From assembly GCA_024233115.1 (NCBI GenBank), contig JACKQB010000004.1, positions 186,001 through 250,000 of the forward strand: a DNA stretch of 64,000 nt, read 5' to 3'. This DNA comes from Akkermansiaceae bacterium. GTDB lineage: Bacteria > Verrucomicrobiota > Verrucomicrobiia > Verrucomicrobiales > Akkermansiaceae. Position numbers and translations under genes: made by a program. The notes below the pieces were generated by a model. The model saw only the letters and a list, made by a program, of their open reading frames with translations, searched no databases and was not told the origin of the DNA. Each line of letters starts with the position of its first letter. The stretch's first letter is position 1. Of this stretch, positions 54,720-64,000 are shown piece by piece.

Positions 54720-55874
54720 TCAGATCCGGTTCCTATCCCGGAATGCGGTCGGTGTGGTTCCCGCTTCACGTTTGAAGAATACGACAAATGCCCGGCGGTC
54801 TTTGAAACCAACCAGGGGAGCCAGTTGCGACATGGGTAAGTCGGTTGTTAGAAGTAACTCGCGCGCCCAGTCGAGTCGCACCTGACGGATCTCCTGGGCA
54901 GGCGAGTGTCCAGTCAGGGCAATAAAACGTTTTTCAAACGTGCTGCGGGAAACATTCATCTCGTTGACCAGCATATCCACGGTAATACCCTCGCGGGCCC
55001 GCGCACGGATGATGCTTCTGGCGCGGAGAATCTCCAGATCGCCCTCAGACTGTCCAAGGGTGGAGCCCCGCACCCGGACACCGCGCACCGGGACTTTTTC
55101 ATGCTCCGTCAGCAAGGCTTCACCGTTCATCAGCTTCTCGAGTTTCTGAATACCACGCGCACCGGTTTCGATGTCACGCAGTACAATACTCGACAAGGGC
55201 GGATCACAAAGTTTGGCTTCAAATGAATCAAAACATGCCAGCACCCCCACTTCATCCGGTATCGAGTAGCCTTCGCGAACCAGGTAATCGACCACTAACC
55301 GGCCCCGGCGGTCGTGGCGGGTATAGATGCCGAGTGGTTTGTTCATCGTGTTAAGGGCCCTGACAAACTCGGGACAGATTTCATTCAACTCACCGACATT
55401 GGTGCAGTCGATGCCATCACGGATCGATACACTCATAAATTCTATCCCGCGGGCAGCGCAGAGGGGACGAATGAGGGGATCGAGTAACAGCTTTTGGTCA
55501 ATCCCCTCGGTTTCCAGGTTGAGGATATTCCTGTACCCAAGCGCATCAAAGTGTTCGACCACGGTTTGCGCCAATGACCGGTAGTCGGTGCCGACGGATG
55601 CATGGATTCCATCCTCCGTTCCCACGAGGTTGACCACGGGGATTTCCACATCGCGCAGCCATAATTCCGCATTTTCATCGTAACAGGCGATGATGCCGTC
55701 AGGCTTCCACTCCTCGGTAAACAGATCGTCATAACCGGCCTCGTAGAGTAAAAAACTACGGAAAGCACAGCGGTCCCTCACCCCGGGAACAGACAGTAGG
55801 CCGTCTATCAACCGGAACGGCCGCTCGTAGTTGTTCTCCAACAAGATGGCTACATTTTTACGTCCTTCGCTCAC
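54720..55874 (-). CDS. XylR-type AraC-family transcriptional regulator
   Basis: The 384-residue protein has an N-terminal ligand-binding domain of the XylR/LacI type (~8-270: ILLENNYERPFRLIDGL, VVNLVGTEDGIHASVG and SSIVLRDIETGARG). A C-terminal AraC helix-turn-helix region follows (~285-380: EGITVDMLVNEMNVSRSTFE and LPMSQLAPLVGFKDRRAFVV). It probably responds to a sugar and activates a remote operon; no obvious target lies within 1 kb. It is the second such regulator in the window. Confidence 0.9.
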   Translation of the reverse strand: MSEGRKNVAILLENNYERPFRLIDGLLSVPGVRDRCAFRSFLLYEAGYDDLFTEEWKPDGIIACYDENAELWLRDVEIPVVNLVGTEDGIHASVGTDYRSLAQTVVEHFDALGYRNILNLETEGIDQKLLLDPLIRPLCAARGIEFMSVSIRDGIDCTNVGELNEICPEFVRALNTMNKPLGIYTRHDRRGRLVVDYLVREGYSIPDEVGVLACFDSFEAKLCDPPLSSIVLRDIETGARGIQKLEKLMNGEALLTEHEKVPVRGVRVRGSTLGQSEGDLEILRARSIIRARAREGITVDMLVNEMNVSRSTFEKRFIALTGHSPAQEIRQVRLDWARELLLTTDLPMSQLAPLVGFKDRRAFVVFFKREAGTTPTAFRDRNRI

Positions 55875-56031
55875 GACACTGTCAATATCCTAGTTTACCG
55901 GACGATGCAACCACCAGAAAACAATATCACTTGATTGCCTCACCACAGTACACCCGAAAGCCGGGGGGCATGGAACAACATCCCCCTCCACACCTCCAGG
56001 TCCCGCGCCTGCGATCGACCAGCCCTGGCAA

Positions 56032-56169
56032 CTACTGCTGGGCCTTGTCATTAATCGCTTCGCCGGCACTCTGCATGTCGCGGCCAAATCCAGCCATGGT
56101 GTTGCATGAACTCAGTGCCATGGCGGCAAGTCCGAGGAGGGCGAGGATGATTTTTACGGAGTTTTTCAT
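56032..56169 (-). CDS. Entericidin-like small lipoprotein
   Basis: The start at 56169 gives 45 residues: a lipoprotein signal with lipobox LSSC (Cys22), then NTMAGFGRDMQSAGEAIND, which matches the entericidin EcnA/EcnB family. In enterobacteria this pair is an envelope antidote/toxin induced by stress. Only one such gene is visible here, so function is uncertain. It is easily missed because of its size. Confidence 0.85.
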   Translation of the reverse strand: MKNSVKIILALLGLAAMALSSCNTMAGFGRDMQSAGEAINDKAQQ

Positions 56170-56310
56170 GGTTTCAAATGAGGTTCTTCTATTGAGGTTT
56201 GGTTGTAACGCTATCAAGCCGTTGATAGTGGCGGTATATTAAAACCTCTCCCGGAGGTTGCCAATCATTTTTCATGCACAACTTGACGCAGGGTCCTGTG
56301 CCGTTCAGAA

Positions 56311-56691
56311 ATGGGCATGATCAAATTCCTCCACACCCGTATCAGGGTCTCCCATCCCGAAGCCAGCATCGCTTTCTACCAGAAACTCGGTTTTGAGCTC
56401 GGCGAACAAAAAACATCGCCCCAGGGAAACCAACTGGCATTTCTCCACCTTCCCGGAAACGAGCACTTTCTCGAGCTGACCTACTCACCGGATTTTCAGG
56501 TCACGTTTCCAGAGGACCTGATGCACACCGCTGTCGGGGTCCCCGACATCATCGACTACTGCGATCAGCTTGAGCAGGACGGCATCGAAATCTGGCCGGG
56601 TGATTGGAGGGAAAAATTCTCCTCGGGCGACCGGAAAATGGCCTTCGTCACCGATCCCGATGGCTACGAGGTTGAGATTCTTGAGTGTTAG
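56311..56691 (+). CDS. VOC-family (glyoxalase-like) protein
   Basis: The 126-residue protein has the vicinal-oxygen-chelate fold: FLHTRIRVSHPEASIAFYQKL at the start (first metal His), ELTYSPDFQ in the middle (Glu), LMHTAVGVPD (His) and FVTDPDGYEVEILE at the end (Glu). It is close to lactoylglutathione lyase GloA in length and motif order. The physiological substrate is not certain. A second Met two codons later (56317) is an equally likely start. Confidence 0.85.
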   Translation: MGMIKFLHTRIRVSHPEASIAFYQKLGFELGEQKTSPQGNQLAFLHLPGNEHFLELTYSPDFQVTFPEDLMHTAVGVPDIIDYCDQLEQDGIEIWPGDWREKFSSGDRKMAFVTDPDGYEVEILEC

Positions 56692-56720
56692 ACCTGCTAA
56701 CACCTGTCGCGGGTAATGCA

Positions 56721-58760
56721 CTAACCCACCTCCACCTCACCATCATGGATAAGCTCGAGGAGGTGGGGGGATTTTTCCAAAAGCGGGTCATCCGCCAGCA
56801 CCTTATCGGCCAGCGCGCGTGCTTCGCGGATGAGTTCTGTGTCGGCCAGAAAATCAATAAAGCGCAGGTCGGCCAAGCCGCTTTGGGCAGTACCGAGCAC
56901 ATCCCCCGGACCACGCAGACGGAGATCGGCTTCAGCGATTTTAAATCCGTCCGAGGTGTCTACCAGGACTTGCAGCTTTTCCATCGCGTCAGCTGACTTG
57001 CCATCGGTTGTCAGGATACAATAGCTTTTGTGTTCACCTCGACCGATGCGGCCCCTGAGTTGGTGCAGCTGGGCCAGGCCAAATCGTTCCGCATTGTGGA
57101 TGACCATGATATTGGCATTGGGCACGTCCACCCCCACCTCGATGACAGTGGTGGCCACCAGCACATCCAGCTCGCCATCCCTGAATGCGGTCATCACGGC
57201 ATCTTTTTCCTCAGGCGCAACTTTTCCGTGTAGGAGTCCCACCTTGAACCGGGATAATCGCTTCACCCACTTTTCATATTCCACCGTGGCCGCCTCGGCC
57301 TTGAGTTCATCGCTTTCCTCGACCAGTGGATACACGAGATAGGCCTGGCGTCCTGCGGCGAGCTGTTCCTGGATGAATTTGGTGATGTCGCTTACCTTGG
57401 GTTTCTTTCTAACCGCGGTGATGATCCCGCCCCTGCCCGCCGGTCGTTCATCGAGTATGGACACATCCAGATCACCATAGATGGTCAGTGTCAGTGTGCG
57501 CGGGATCGGCGTCGCCGTCATCACCAGGACATCCGGCATCACACCCTGGCCTATCAGCATGGCCCTTTGGCCGACCCCGAACTTATGTTGTTCATCAATC
57601 ACCACGAGACCCAGGTCATTGAACTTCACACCCTCGTAAAGCAAGGCGTGGGTACCGATGATAATTTGTGTCTCACCGTCCAGCTCCAGATGGTTGTCTT
57701 CCTGGCGCGATCCTGTCCTCAAGGCTATTCTAACACCAAGCGGCTCAAGCCATTTTTTAAAGGTCAGGTAATGCTGTTCCGCAAGGATCTGGGTAGGTGC
57801 CATCAGCGCTGTCTGCACACCGGAATCCACCGCCAGCAGCATCGCACACATGGCGACAAAGGTTTTTCCCGAACCGACGTCACCTTGCAGCAAGCGACCC
57901 ATGGGCCGGGGCAGGCGCATATCAGCGACCACCTCCTTGACACTGCGTTTTTGCGCCCCTGTTAGATCAAAGGGAAGACTGTGATAGAACTCGGTAAGAA
58001 GCTTGGTTTTTCTGCCTAGCACCCTGCCTTGCAGCTCGTGATACCGGGCCCGTTTCCAGACGACACTCAGCTGCAGGGAAAAGAATTCCTCAAGGGCGAA
58101 GTATCGACGTGCCGCCTCGGCCTGCTCCAGGCTTTCAGGAAAATGGACTTCTCGCATCGCCTCGTGACGCGGGTAGGTGGGGTCGACATCATAGACCGCC
58201 GCCAGGCTCGCCGCATCCACCATATCCAGCAACTTGTAGGCATACTCACGCTGGCGGCGTTGGGCGATACCACTGACACCTTTGTAAATGGGCACAATCC
58301 GCTCAAGATGGATCGACGCTTCGTCGTCATCCCCCACGATTTCAAAATCCGGATGGTCGATGATGATCCGTCCCTGATACTCTTTGGGTTTACCAAAAAG
58401 AACCACCTCATGGCCGGCGGCGAGCATGTTTTTCATCCATGGCATGTTGAACCAGCGGCAGGTTATCTTGTTAGACGCGAAGACACCCTCACCCGATTCG
58501 ATCACAACCGCCTCGTAGAACTGTTTTCTCCCCCCGAAACGTTTTACCTGGGTATCAATGACCGTGCCCTTCAGGCAGCGTGAACCGCCGCCGGCTTGCA
58601 CCGGAAAGGCATCAAACCTTCTCCGGTCCTCGTAACGCCTGGGCAGGCGATCGAGCAGGTCGCTGACCGTTGCCACCCCCGCCGAGCCATAGGCGAGCAC
58701 GTCCTTGGCGGAGATCATTTCCACCGACGACAGGGCATCACTGGCCTTGAATCGACTCAT
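56721..58760 (-). CDS. recG: ATP-dependent DNA helicase RecG
   Basis: The 679-residue protein has the N-terminal wedge/OB domain, then helicase motif I GDVGSGKT, motif II DEQHKFGV, motif III ATPIPRTL and motif VI QLRGRIGRGEHKSYC. RecG remodels stalled forks and Holliday junctions. It lies 17 bp downstream of recJ in the same direction, so the two repair genes are co-transcribed. The C-terminus ends with EVEVG. Confidence 0.97.
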   Translation of the reverse strand: MSRFKASDALSSVEMISAKDVLAYGSAGVATVSDLLDRLPRRYEDRRRFDAFPVQAGGGSRCLKGTVIDTQVKRFGGRKQFYEAVVIESGEGVFASNKITCRWFNMPWMKNMLAAGHEVVLFGKPKEYQGRIIIDHPDFEIVGDDDEASIHLERIVPIYKGVSGIAQRRQREYAYKLLDMVDAASLAAVYDVDPTYPRHEAMREVHFPESLEQAEAARRYFALEEFFSLQLSVVWKRARYHELQGRVLGRKTKLLTEFYHSLPFDLTGAQKRSVKEVVADMRLPRPMGRLLQGDVGSGKTFVAMCAMLLAVDSGVQTALMAPTQILAEQHYLTFKKWLEPLGVRIALRTGSRQEDNHLELDGETQIIIGTHALLYEGVKFNDLGLVVIDEQHKFGVGQRAMLIGQGVMPDVLVMTATPIPRTLTLTIYGDLDVSILDERPAGRGGIITAVRKKPKVSDITKFIQEQLAAGRQAYLVYPLVEESDELKAEAATVEYEKWVKRLSRFKVGLLHGKVAPEEKDAVMTAFRDGELDVLVATTVIEVGVDVPNANIMVIHNAERFGLAQLHQLRGRIGRGEHKSYCILTTDGKSADAMEKLQVLVDTSDGFKIAEADLRLRGPGDVLGTAQSGLADLRFIDFLADTELIREARALADKVLADDPLLEKSPHLLELIHDGEVEVG

Positions 58761-58777
58761 CGTTTGTTGTCCGGTAT

Positions 58778-60499
58778 CTAGGTATCCGTTTGGTCTTTCT
58801 GGTGAGGCCGCACATCCTGGATGACAATCTGCAGACTGGTCCTTCCCCGGAAAACGTTCCGGTTAATGGTAAAGACGATATCCCACGGCTCTTCCGGGTC
58901 GGGGAGCTCGCGCTGGCCGGCACCGAAAAACATGGCGTCGTGCCAGCACTCGCCCTGTTTCATGGAAATCTTCAAGTGATGGTTTTTCATCTCCCGCGGT
59001 GGCTCGGTCAGATAAACCTCCCGGCTCATAAACAGAGGCTCGGGGTTACAGGAGCCAAAGGGCTGAAGCAGCTCGTAGCTTTTCAAGAACTCCAGGGATA
59101 ACTCGGGGAAGGTAATTTCGGCATCGATGTAGAGCCTCGGCAAACGGTCGTCCGCGCTCACGTTTTCCTCGACGTATCTTGCAAAGCCCTTGCGGAAGGC
59201 TTCGATGTTATTCTCGTCGACGCTGATCCCGGCGGCCATGGCATGGCCGCCGCCGGCAACCAGCAGATCGCGGTTGGCGTTGATTGCTTCCATCAGGGAT
59301 ACGCCGCCGATACTACGCCCGCTTCCCTTGCCCAGTCCCTGGTCATCGATGGCGATGATAAACGCCGGTTTGTGAAAGCGCCGCATCATCCTGGAAGCGA
59401 CGATGCCCACCACCCCCGGGTGCCAGTCACGCGAGCCTAACGCAATCACGGGATCAGACGGATCGCACTCGGTTTTCAAACGATGGAGGGCATCCTTGTG
59501 GATACGCATTTCCTCTGCTTGCCGGTCCTTGTTATGGGCGTCCAGCAAATCTGCCAGACGTTCGGCTTCGCTAACATCATCCGTGGTCAAGGCTGCCAAT
59601 GCGTCTTCAGGGCGATCCATTCTACCCGCAGCGTTGATCCTGGGGCCAATCCTAAAACCGACATCCGCACTGGTTATCTTCCCCTTCACCTGGGCGACCT
59701 GCATCAGTGCCTTGAGACCTGGGTTGCGGGTGTTTGCCATACGCTTCAGGCCATGCCTGACAAGGAGCCTGTTTTCCTCGACCAGCGGCACAATGTCCGA
59801 GACGGTGGCGAGGGCCACAAGGTCGAGATAATCCTTGAGGTCGAAACTCTCAAGCGGTCGTTGTTTGAGCAAGGCATGGGCCAGCTTGAACACCACCCCG
59901 GCGGCACAGAGATATTGAAATTCCTGGTCGGCCTCATCCACGCACTTGGGGTTGACCACGGCTATGCAGTCGGGTTTTCCCATCGGGGGCAGCTCGTGGT
60001 GATCCACGACAATCACATCCACGCCCTGGGCCTTTAATGCCGCGATTTCATCCAGTGAAGCTGTGCCACAATCCACGGTGATCAATAAATCCGGCTTTAC
60101 CCCTTCCGCCATGCATCTCGCCAGCGCCGCATCGTTCAGGCCGTAGCCTTCCGGCCCCCTACGGGGAATAAAGCTCCTAACAGACACGCCATAGGTTCCG
60201 AGGATGGCGGTCATCAGGGTCACCGAGGTAATGCCGTCCACATCGTAGTCTCCATAGACACATACCTGCTCACCCAGGTCCACTGCCGAGAGGATACGCG
60301 CCACGGCCGCATCCATGTCGGGCAGGAGAAACGGGTCCTGAAGGTGCATCAACCGCGGATGGAGAAAGCGGTCCATGTGCGCGACATCCACCCCTCTCTG
60401 GAGCAGCATACGCACAAGGATCCCCGGCAAGGCGCTATCCACATCCGGCGGAACCTCCGGGATCTCTGCAACGATCCATTGTGATTGCTTCTGACTCAT
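58778..60499 (-). CDS. recJ: Single-stranded-DNA-specific exonuclease RecJ
   Basis: The 573-residue protein has the DHH phosphoesterase motifs: VYGDYDVDGITS (~80-91), LLITVDCG and VVDHHELPP. A DHHA1 domain follows, with the GGHAMAAG motif, and an OB-type C-terminal part. RecJ degrades single-stranded DNA 5' to 3' in recombination and mismatch repair. It precedes recG by 17 bp. Confidence 0.97.
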   Translation of the reverse strand: MSQKQSQWIVAEIPEVPPDVDSALPGILVRMLLQRGVDVAHMDRFLHPRLMHLQDPFLLPDMDAAVARILSAVDLGEQVCVYGDYDVDGITSVTLMTAILGTYGVSVRSFIPRRGPEGYGLNDAALARCMAEGVKPDLLITVDCGTASLDEIAALKAQGVDVIVVDHHELPPMGKPDCIAVVNPKCVDEADQEFQYLCAAGVVFKLAHALLKQRPLESFDLKDYLDLVALATVSDIVPLVEENRLLVRHGLKRMANTRNPGLKALMQVAQVKGKITSADVGFRIGPRINAAGRMDRPEDALAALTTDDVSEAERLADLLDAHNKDRQAEEMRIHKDALHRLKTECDPSDPVIALGSRDWHPGVVGIVASRMMRRFHKPAFIIAIDDQGLGKGSGRSIGGVSLMEAINANRDLLVAGGGHAMAAGISVDENNIEAFRKGFARYVEENVSADDRLPRLYIDAEITFPELSLEFLKSYELLQPFGSCNPEPLFMSREVYLTEPPREMKNHHLKISMKQGECWHDAMFFGAGQRELPDPEEPWDIVFTINRNVFRGRTSLQIVIQDVRPHQKDQTDT

Positions 60500-60611
60500 G
60501 CATGGTACGCTATGGATCTATGCAGCCCTTCACAAGGAAAGAAGATGAATTCGCCTGATAAGTTCAAAAATCCGCCACCGGGGGGGCAAACCCTGACCCT
60601 GACCCTGTGCG

Positions 60612-61820
60612 TCAGCCGGCCAGCTCGCGCAGCAGCAGGTGATCGGTCGCGGGTTTTTCTCCGCAGATACGCTCGACCAGTGTGTTCCAGACTTCCCGGC
60701 CCTTGAGTATATCCACCTCAATCCGGAGAAAATAAACCGGCACGTCCAGCTCGGTGGGTTTCAGAAAGCGCACGGCGTCCTTTTCCGTGGTAATGATCAG
60801 CTCAATATCGCGCTCAACACAGCGGCGCATGAAGCGGTCGATCTCTTTTTGATTAAACGGGTGGTGATCGGAGAACACACGGTGGAATTCCACCTGGGCA
60901 CCGAGTTTTTCCAGGATTTTCTCAAAACTCCTTGGCACGGCGATACCACTTATCGCGGCCACATATTTATCAGCCAGGAAATCAAGCGGCATCCGCTCAC
61001 CGGTGTACAAATTTTCCAAATGCTTCGGCCCATGGGTGCACTCGATGATTTCCGCATACTTGTTATAGCGACGCATTTTCTGGATCAGCTCTTCGTTCGA
61101 GCTGCCATCGCATTTGGTAATAAAGATGTAATCCGCGCGGATCAGGTTTTTCGCAGGTTCGCGCAAGGTCCCTCTCGGCAGCATCTGGCCGGTGCCAAAC
61201 GGGGCACTCTGGTCGACCAGGATAACATCCGTCGAATGGGCGAGATCAAGGTACTGCAGGCCATCATCCAGGATCAGCGTATCCGCCTCCAGTTCGCCCA
61301 CCGCAAAGCTGCCGCCCTTGACCCGGTTTTTATCCACCACCACGGACACACCGGGGAGGTTTTTGGCCAGCATCCACGGTTCGTCACCGGCATAGGAGAC
61401 GGCGATCAATGGCTCGCCGCCGTCGCTGACCACCTTCGGCATTTCGTCGGCCGGTATCGCCCCCCCTCCCTCCCGACGGCTCCACGTCTGGGGTTTACTC
61501 ATTTTTTTGCTCTTATAACCGCGGCTGAGGATGGCGGGTTTACGCCCCCGGTCGCGCAGCGTGCGGGCAAACAGCTCCACCACCGGGGTCTTGCCCGTGC
61601 CTCCCACAGTCAGGTTGCCGATGCTGACCACCTGGATCCCCAGATAATGCTGGGTCTTTTTCCCATTGCGGTATCTCCCCAGACGTTTGGCCACACCGAA
61701 ACGGTAAAGACCCGACAAACTCCACAGGAAAATCCGCATGATCGTCGCACGGAACCCGCGGGCCCTCCCGAAAATAACTTCGGTGCCCCATTGTTCCAGC
61801 TCGTCCAGCGTTTCTCTCAT
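60612..61820 (-). CDS. lpxK: Tetraacyldisaccharide 4'-kinase
   Basis: The 402-residue protein has an N-terminal membrane-associated helix region, the P-loop SIGNLTVGGTGKTP (Gly73 to Thr78 core), ILDDGLQYLDLAHSTDVILV and an ITTEKDAVRF segment. It phosphorylates the lipid A precursor disaccharide at the inner membrane, which implies a lipopolysaccharide outer membrane. It lies 112 bp downstream of the recJ start and is divergent from rph. Confidence 0.95.
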   Translation of the reverse strand: MRETLDELEQWGTEVIFGRARGFRATIMRIFLWSLSGLYRFGVAKRLGRYRNGKKTQHYLGIQVVSIGNLTVGGTGKTPVVELFARTLRDRGRKPAILSRGYKSKKMSKPQTWSRREGGGAIPADEMPKVVSDGGEPLIAVSYAGDEPWMLAKNLPGVSVVVDKNRVKGGSFAVGELEADTLILDDGLQYLDLAHSTDVILVDQSAPFGTGQMLPRGTLREPAKNLIRADYIFITKCDGSSNEELIQKMRRYNKYAEIIECTHGPKHLENLYTGERMPLDFLADKYVAAISGIAVPRSFEKILEKLGAQVEFHRVFSDHHPFNQKEIDRFMRRCVERDIELIITTEKDAVRFLKPTELDVPVYFLRIEVDILKGREVWNTLVERICGEKPATDHLLLRELAG

Positions 61821-61882
61821 CCCTGCACAGGCTTATACACTCTGCACTTGAAACTTGGAACTTGAAACTTAACACTTCTGCC

Positions 61883-62665
61883 ATGACCAGACCCGACGGA
61901 CGCCAGAACGATGAATTACGCCCTATCACTTTCGAACCCGGCATAGCGCCCCACGCCACCGGCTCCGTGCTGGTCTCATTTGGAAACACCCGCGTCATCT
62001 GCGCCGCCACCATCCAGGAGGATGTGCCACGCTGGATGAAGTATCAAAAAATAGGCGGCGGCTGGCTCACGGCGGAATACAATATGCTGCCCTACTCCAC
62101 ACTCGACAGAAAACAGCGGGATATATCCACGGGCCGACTCGATGGCCGGTCATCCGAGATCCAGCGGCTCATCGGCCGGTCACTGCGTGCCGTGGTTGAC
62201 CTGAAGGCCCTCGGACCACGCACAGTTTGGCTCGATTGTGATGTCCTCCAGGCCGACGGCGGCACTCGCACCGCCTCCATCACAGGTGGCTGCGTCGCCA
62301 TTGCCATTGCCCTGAACAAACTGATGGCTGCTGGGAAACTGAAGTCTTTCCCCATGAAAAAACTGGTCACCGGCATCAGCTCCGGCGTTTACCAGAACAC
62401 CCCGGTCCTTGATCTCAACTACCCCGAGGACAAGGACGCCAGCGTCGACTTCAATGTGGTGATGACCGAGGACCTCGAATTCGTCGAACTCCAGGGAAGT
62501 GGCGAGGAAAGCACCTTCACCAGCGAACAAATGACCGCCATGCTGGATCTTGCCAAAAAGGGCGTGATCGAAATCACCGCACTGCAAAAGCAGGCTATAC
62601 TTGACGCGGATCAGGCATCATCAACAGACCTTAAAGATCTCGCCGATTGTTTTAAACGCCCGTAG
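61883..62665 (+). CDS. rph: Ribonuclease PH
   Basis: The start at 61883 gives MTRPDGRQNDELRPI, the family N-terminus; the open frame starts earlier at an in-frame ATG at 61862 without conservation. The 260-residue protein has VLVSFGNTRVICAATIQ, GRLDGRSSEIQRLIGRSLRA and DCDVLQADGGTRTASITGG. RNase PH trims the 3' ends of tRNA precursors with phosphate. The C-terminal ~20 residues are variable. It is divergent from lpxK with about 60 bp between them. Confidence 0.95.
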   Translation: MTRPDGRQNDELRPITFEPGIAPHATGSVLVSFGNTRVICAATIQEDVPRWMKYQKIGGGWLTAEYNMLPYSTLDRKQRDISTGRLDGRSSEIQRLIGRSLRAVVDLKALGPRTVWLDCDVLQADGGTRTASITGGCVAIAIALNKLMAAGKLKSFPMKKLVTGISSGVYQNTPVLDLNYPEDKDASVDFNVVMTEDLEFVELQGSGEESTFTSEQMTAMLDLAKKGVIEITALQKQAILDADQASSTDLKDLADCFKRP

Positions 62666-62815
62666 GTTATTTTCCCCATCCAAGCTTGTTTTTTGCCTTG
62701 CGGGAACGGCCAGACGTAGTAGCTTGCAGTGTCAGTTGTGCCTTCACGTACGTGGCGGCCTGGCTGAGTACAAAAACAAGTGTATAAAACACATACAAAA
62801 CAAAAAATAAATACC

Positions 62816-63487
62816 ATGAAAATAACAAGCAAAAATAGAGCATTAGGTTTCACCCTCGTGGAACTCCTCGTTGTTATCGCCATTATTGCTGCTCTCGCAG
62901 CCATGGCGACCCCCGTTATCATGAAGCAGAACAAAAAAGCTGCCATGACCGAAGCCACCAGTAACGCCAAGCAGATCTTCTACCTGCTCATCGAGTTTGA
63001 CCAAGACTACGGTGAGTTTCCTGGAGACGATACCGCGGTAGACGAACTCGCCGGCTACACCGGCTCCAACTCCAACGACTACCTGGCCCAGTTCATCGCT
63101 GGCGGCTATACCAAGTCCGAGGAAATCTTCTACGCCAAGGGCGGTGCTTCCACAAACAAGAAGCCCGACAACGTGGTTACCAACAAAACCGACCAACTCG
63201 CAGAAGGTGAGTGCGGATTTGCATACATCAAGGGTATGTCCACCAGCGTGAACAGTGGACGCCCTGTCATCATGGCACCATTTGATACCGGCGAGGCATT
63301 CAAGCCAGACCCCTATGACGGCAAGGCCGTTGTGCTCCGTATCGATGGCGCTTGCAAACAACTCCTGCTTAACAAAAACGACAACAAAGCCAAGCTCGGC
63401 GGTGGCAAGACACTGTTCGACACGGGTAATGATACCGTTTGGGGAACCGATGGATACGTCAGCTCAGACCTAGTCGAAGCCAAGTAA
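62816..63487 (+). CDS. Type II secretion-like pseudopilin, canonical N-terminus
   Basis: ATG 62816 gives 223 residues. The N-terminus has a short basic leader and the classic GFTLVELLVVIAIIAALAAM, with cleavage after Gly and Glu at +5. The body contains FDQDYGEFPGDDTAVDEL and a C-terminal beta-rich part (AVVLRIDGACKQLLLNKNDN). Orphan pseudopilins of this kind are numerous in Verrucomicrobiota and may be secreted or form fibres. A terminator follows directly. Confidence 0.9.
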   Translation: MKITSKNRALGFTLVELLVVIAIIAALAAMATPVIMKQNKKAAMTEATSNAKQIFYLLIEFDQDYGEFPGDDTAVDELAGYTGSNSNDYLAQFIAGGYTKSEEIFYAKGGASTNKKPDNVVTNKTDQLAEGECGFAYIKGMSTSVNSGRPVIMAPFDTGEAFKPDPYDGKAVVLRIDGACKQLLLNKNDNKAKLGGGKTLFDTGNDTVWGTDGYVSSDLVEAK

Positions 63488-63520
63488 CCCCTGTTAAACA
63501 AACAAACTAACAATCAACCT

Positions 63521-63549
63521 GCCGGAGAGGGAAACCTCTCCGGCTTTTT
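63521..63549 (+). terminator. Intrinsic terminator
   Basis: GCCGGAGAGG (63521-63530), a GAAA tetraloop, CCTCTCCGGC (63535-63544) and TTTTT form a perfect 10-bp terminator hairpin after the pseudopilin gene. Confidence 0.95.
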
Positions 63550-63569
63550 CGTATCCGCCCTCTAACACA

Positions 63570-64000
63570 TCAGATCCAGAATACGTCCACCACAAACCAC
63601 ACAATCATCATCACGCCCACCACCACCTTGACGATGAGGCCGGCCACCGTTCCCAGCACAGAGCCGACTCCCGATACGGTGGCGGGACGGACCTCTTTTT
63701 TTGCAAAGACAAACTCACATAAGGTCGAGCCAATCAGTGGGCCAAGGATCAGGCCAAAGGGCATGAAAAACATCCCGACAACCCCACCGATCAAGGCACC
63801 GGCCGCCCCCCATCGGGTCCCTCCAAACCAGCGGGTGCCAACCGCTCCGCTCATGAATTCGAAAACCTGGGAGAGCGTCAGCAATAAGCCAAGCACGACA
63901 AAGGTCCACCACTCCACCCCCGACTCATCCCGCAACATCAACCAGTGGGCCACAGCCGCGAAAAACAAGATCAGATGGCCGGGAAGAAAGGGAACCAAGG
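63570..64000 (-). CDS. DUF456 membrane protein (5' partial)
   Basis: The frame runs from TAG/TAA at 63570 through the right edge of the window with no certain start; about 142 codons are visible. Several hydrophobic segments and the Gly-rich core (GAAGALIGGVVGMFFMPFG, GPLIGSTLCEFVF) match DUF456. The family is a four-span membrane protein of unknown function. It is convergent with the pseudopilin gene, separated by a terminator. Confidence 0.88.
   Translation of the reverse strand, partial: LVPFLPGHLILFFAAVAHWLMLRDESGVEWWTFVVLGLLLTLSQVFEFMSGAVGTRWFGGTRWGAAGALIGGVVGMFFMPFGLILGPLIGSTLCEFVFAKKEVRPATVSGVGSVLGTVAGLIVKVVVGVMMIVWFVVDVFWI

Noticed and set aside
56032..56169. Entericidin toxin-antidote pair
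   Set aside because: Only one small lipoprotein gene is visible; no second member lies nearby.
60580..60612. CCCTGACCCTGACCCTG as a functional repeat
   Set aside because: Only three units in a short gap; it resembles the simple run before ruvB and is too short to interpret.

Overview
The window looks like a chromosomal segment of a Gram-negative member of the Verrucomicrobiota, probably order Verrucomicrobiales. Three proteins end in the PEP-CTERM tail typical of that group (VPEP, hydrophobic stretch, RRRK/RRRR). DUF1080, GH97 and XylR-type AraC regulators also fit, as do two pseudopilins and the mcsA-mcsB-clpC gene order. lpxK shows that the cell makes lipid A. Recognisable Shine-Dalgarno sequences are rare. 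No rRNA, tRNA or CRISPR array was seen. The two ends cut genes.

Layout. 0-6.6 kb: secreted and polysaccharide-related proteins (two proteins with discoidin-like ends, a GH97 glycosidase, a PEP-CTERM protein, a double DUF1080 protein). 6.6-13.1 kb: an ACT-domain protein, ruvB, a Fur-family metal regulator, two von Willebrand A proteins and gluQ. 13.2-18.7 kb: a zinc-uptake operon, znuA - unknown periplasmic protein - znuC - znuB - His-rich outer-membrane barrel, followed by a second paralogous barrel. The barrels are the most interesting unknown in the window. 18.7-29.7 kb: mostly housekeeping genes (trmO, holA, galK, dehydrogenase, hydrolase, PAS-SpoIIE phosphatase) and an ankyrin lipoprotein.

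29.4-36.4 kb is an accessory island. It is framed by two copies of a segment made of the last ~100 codons of the ankyrin lipoprotein gene plus a 147-bp non-coding element. Between the copies lie an Abi-C-like gene, a degenerate group II intron end, a NarL-type sensor kinase/regulator pair and an AT-richer PEP-CTERM gene. A DUF1428 gene and palindromic repeats follow the second copy.

36.4-64 kb: a PEP-CTERM gene divergent from a XylR-type regulator, dnaE, a formylglycine-enzyme-like protein without the catalytic cysteines, a zinc-ribbon membrane protein, an ECF sigma/anti-sigma cluster, the arginine-phosphorylation quality-control operon mcsA-mcsB-clpC, a Uma2 nuclease, a second XylR regulator, recJ-recG, lpxK, rph, a pseudopilin and a DUF456 membrane protein. 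All functions are read from sequence motifs; no database search was run.
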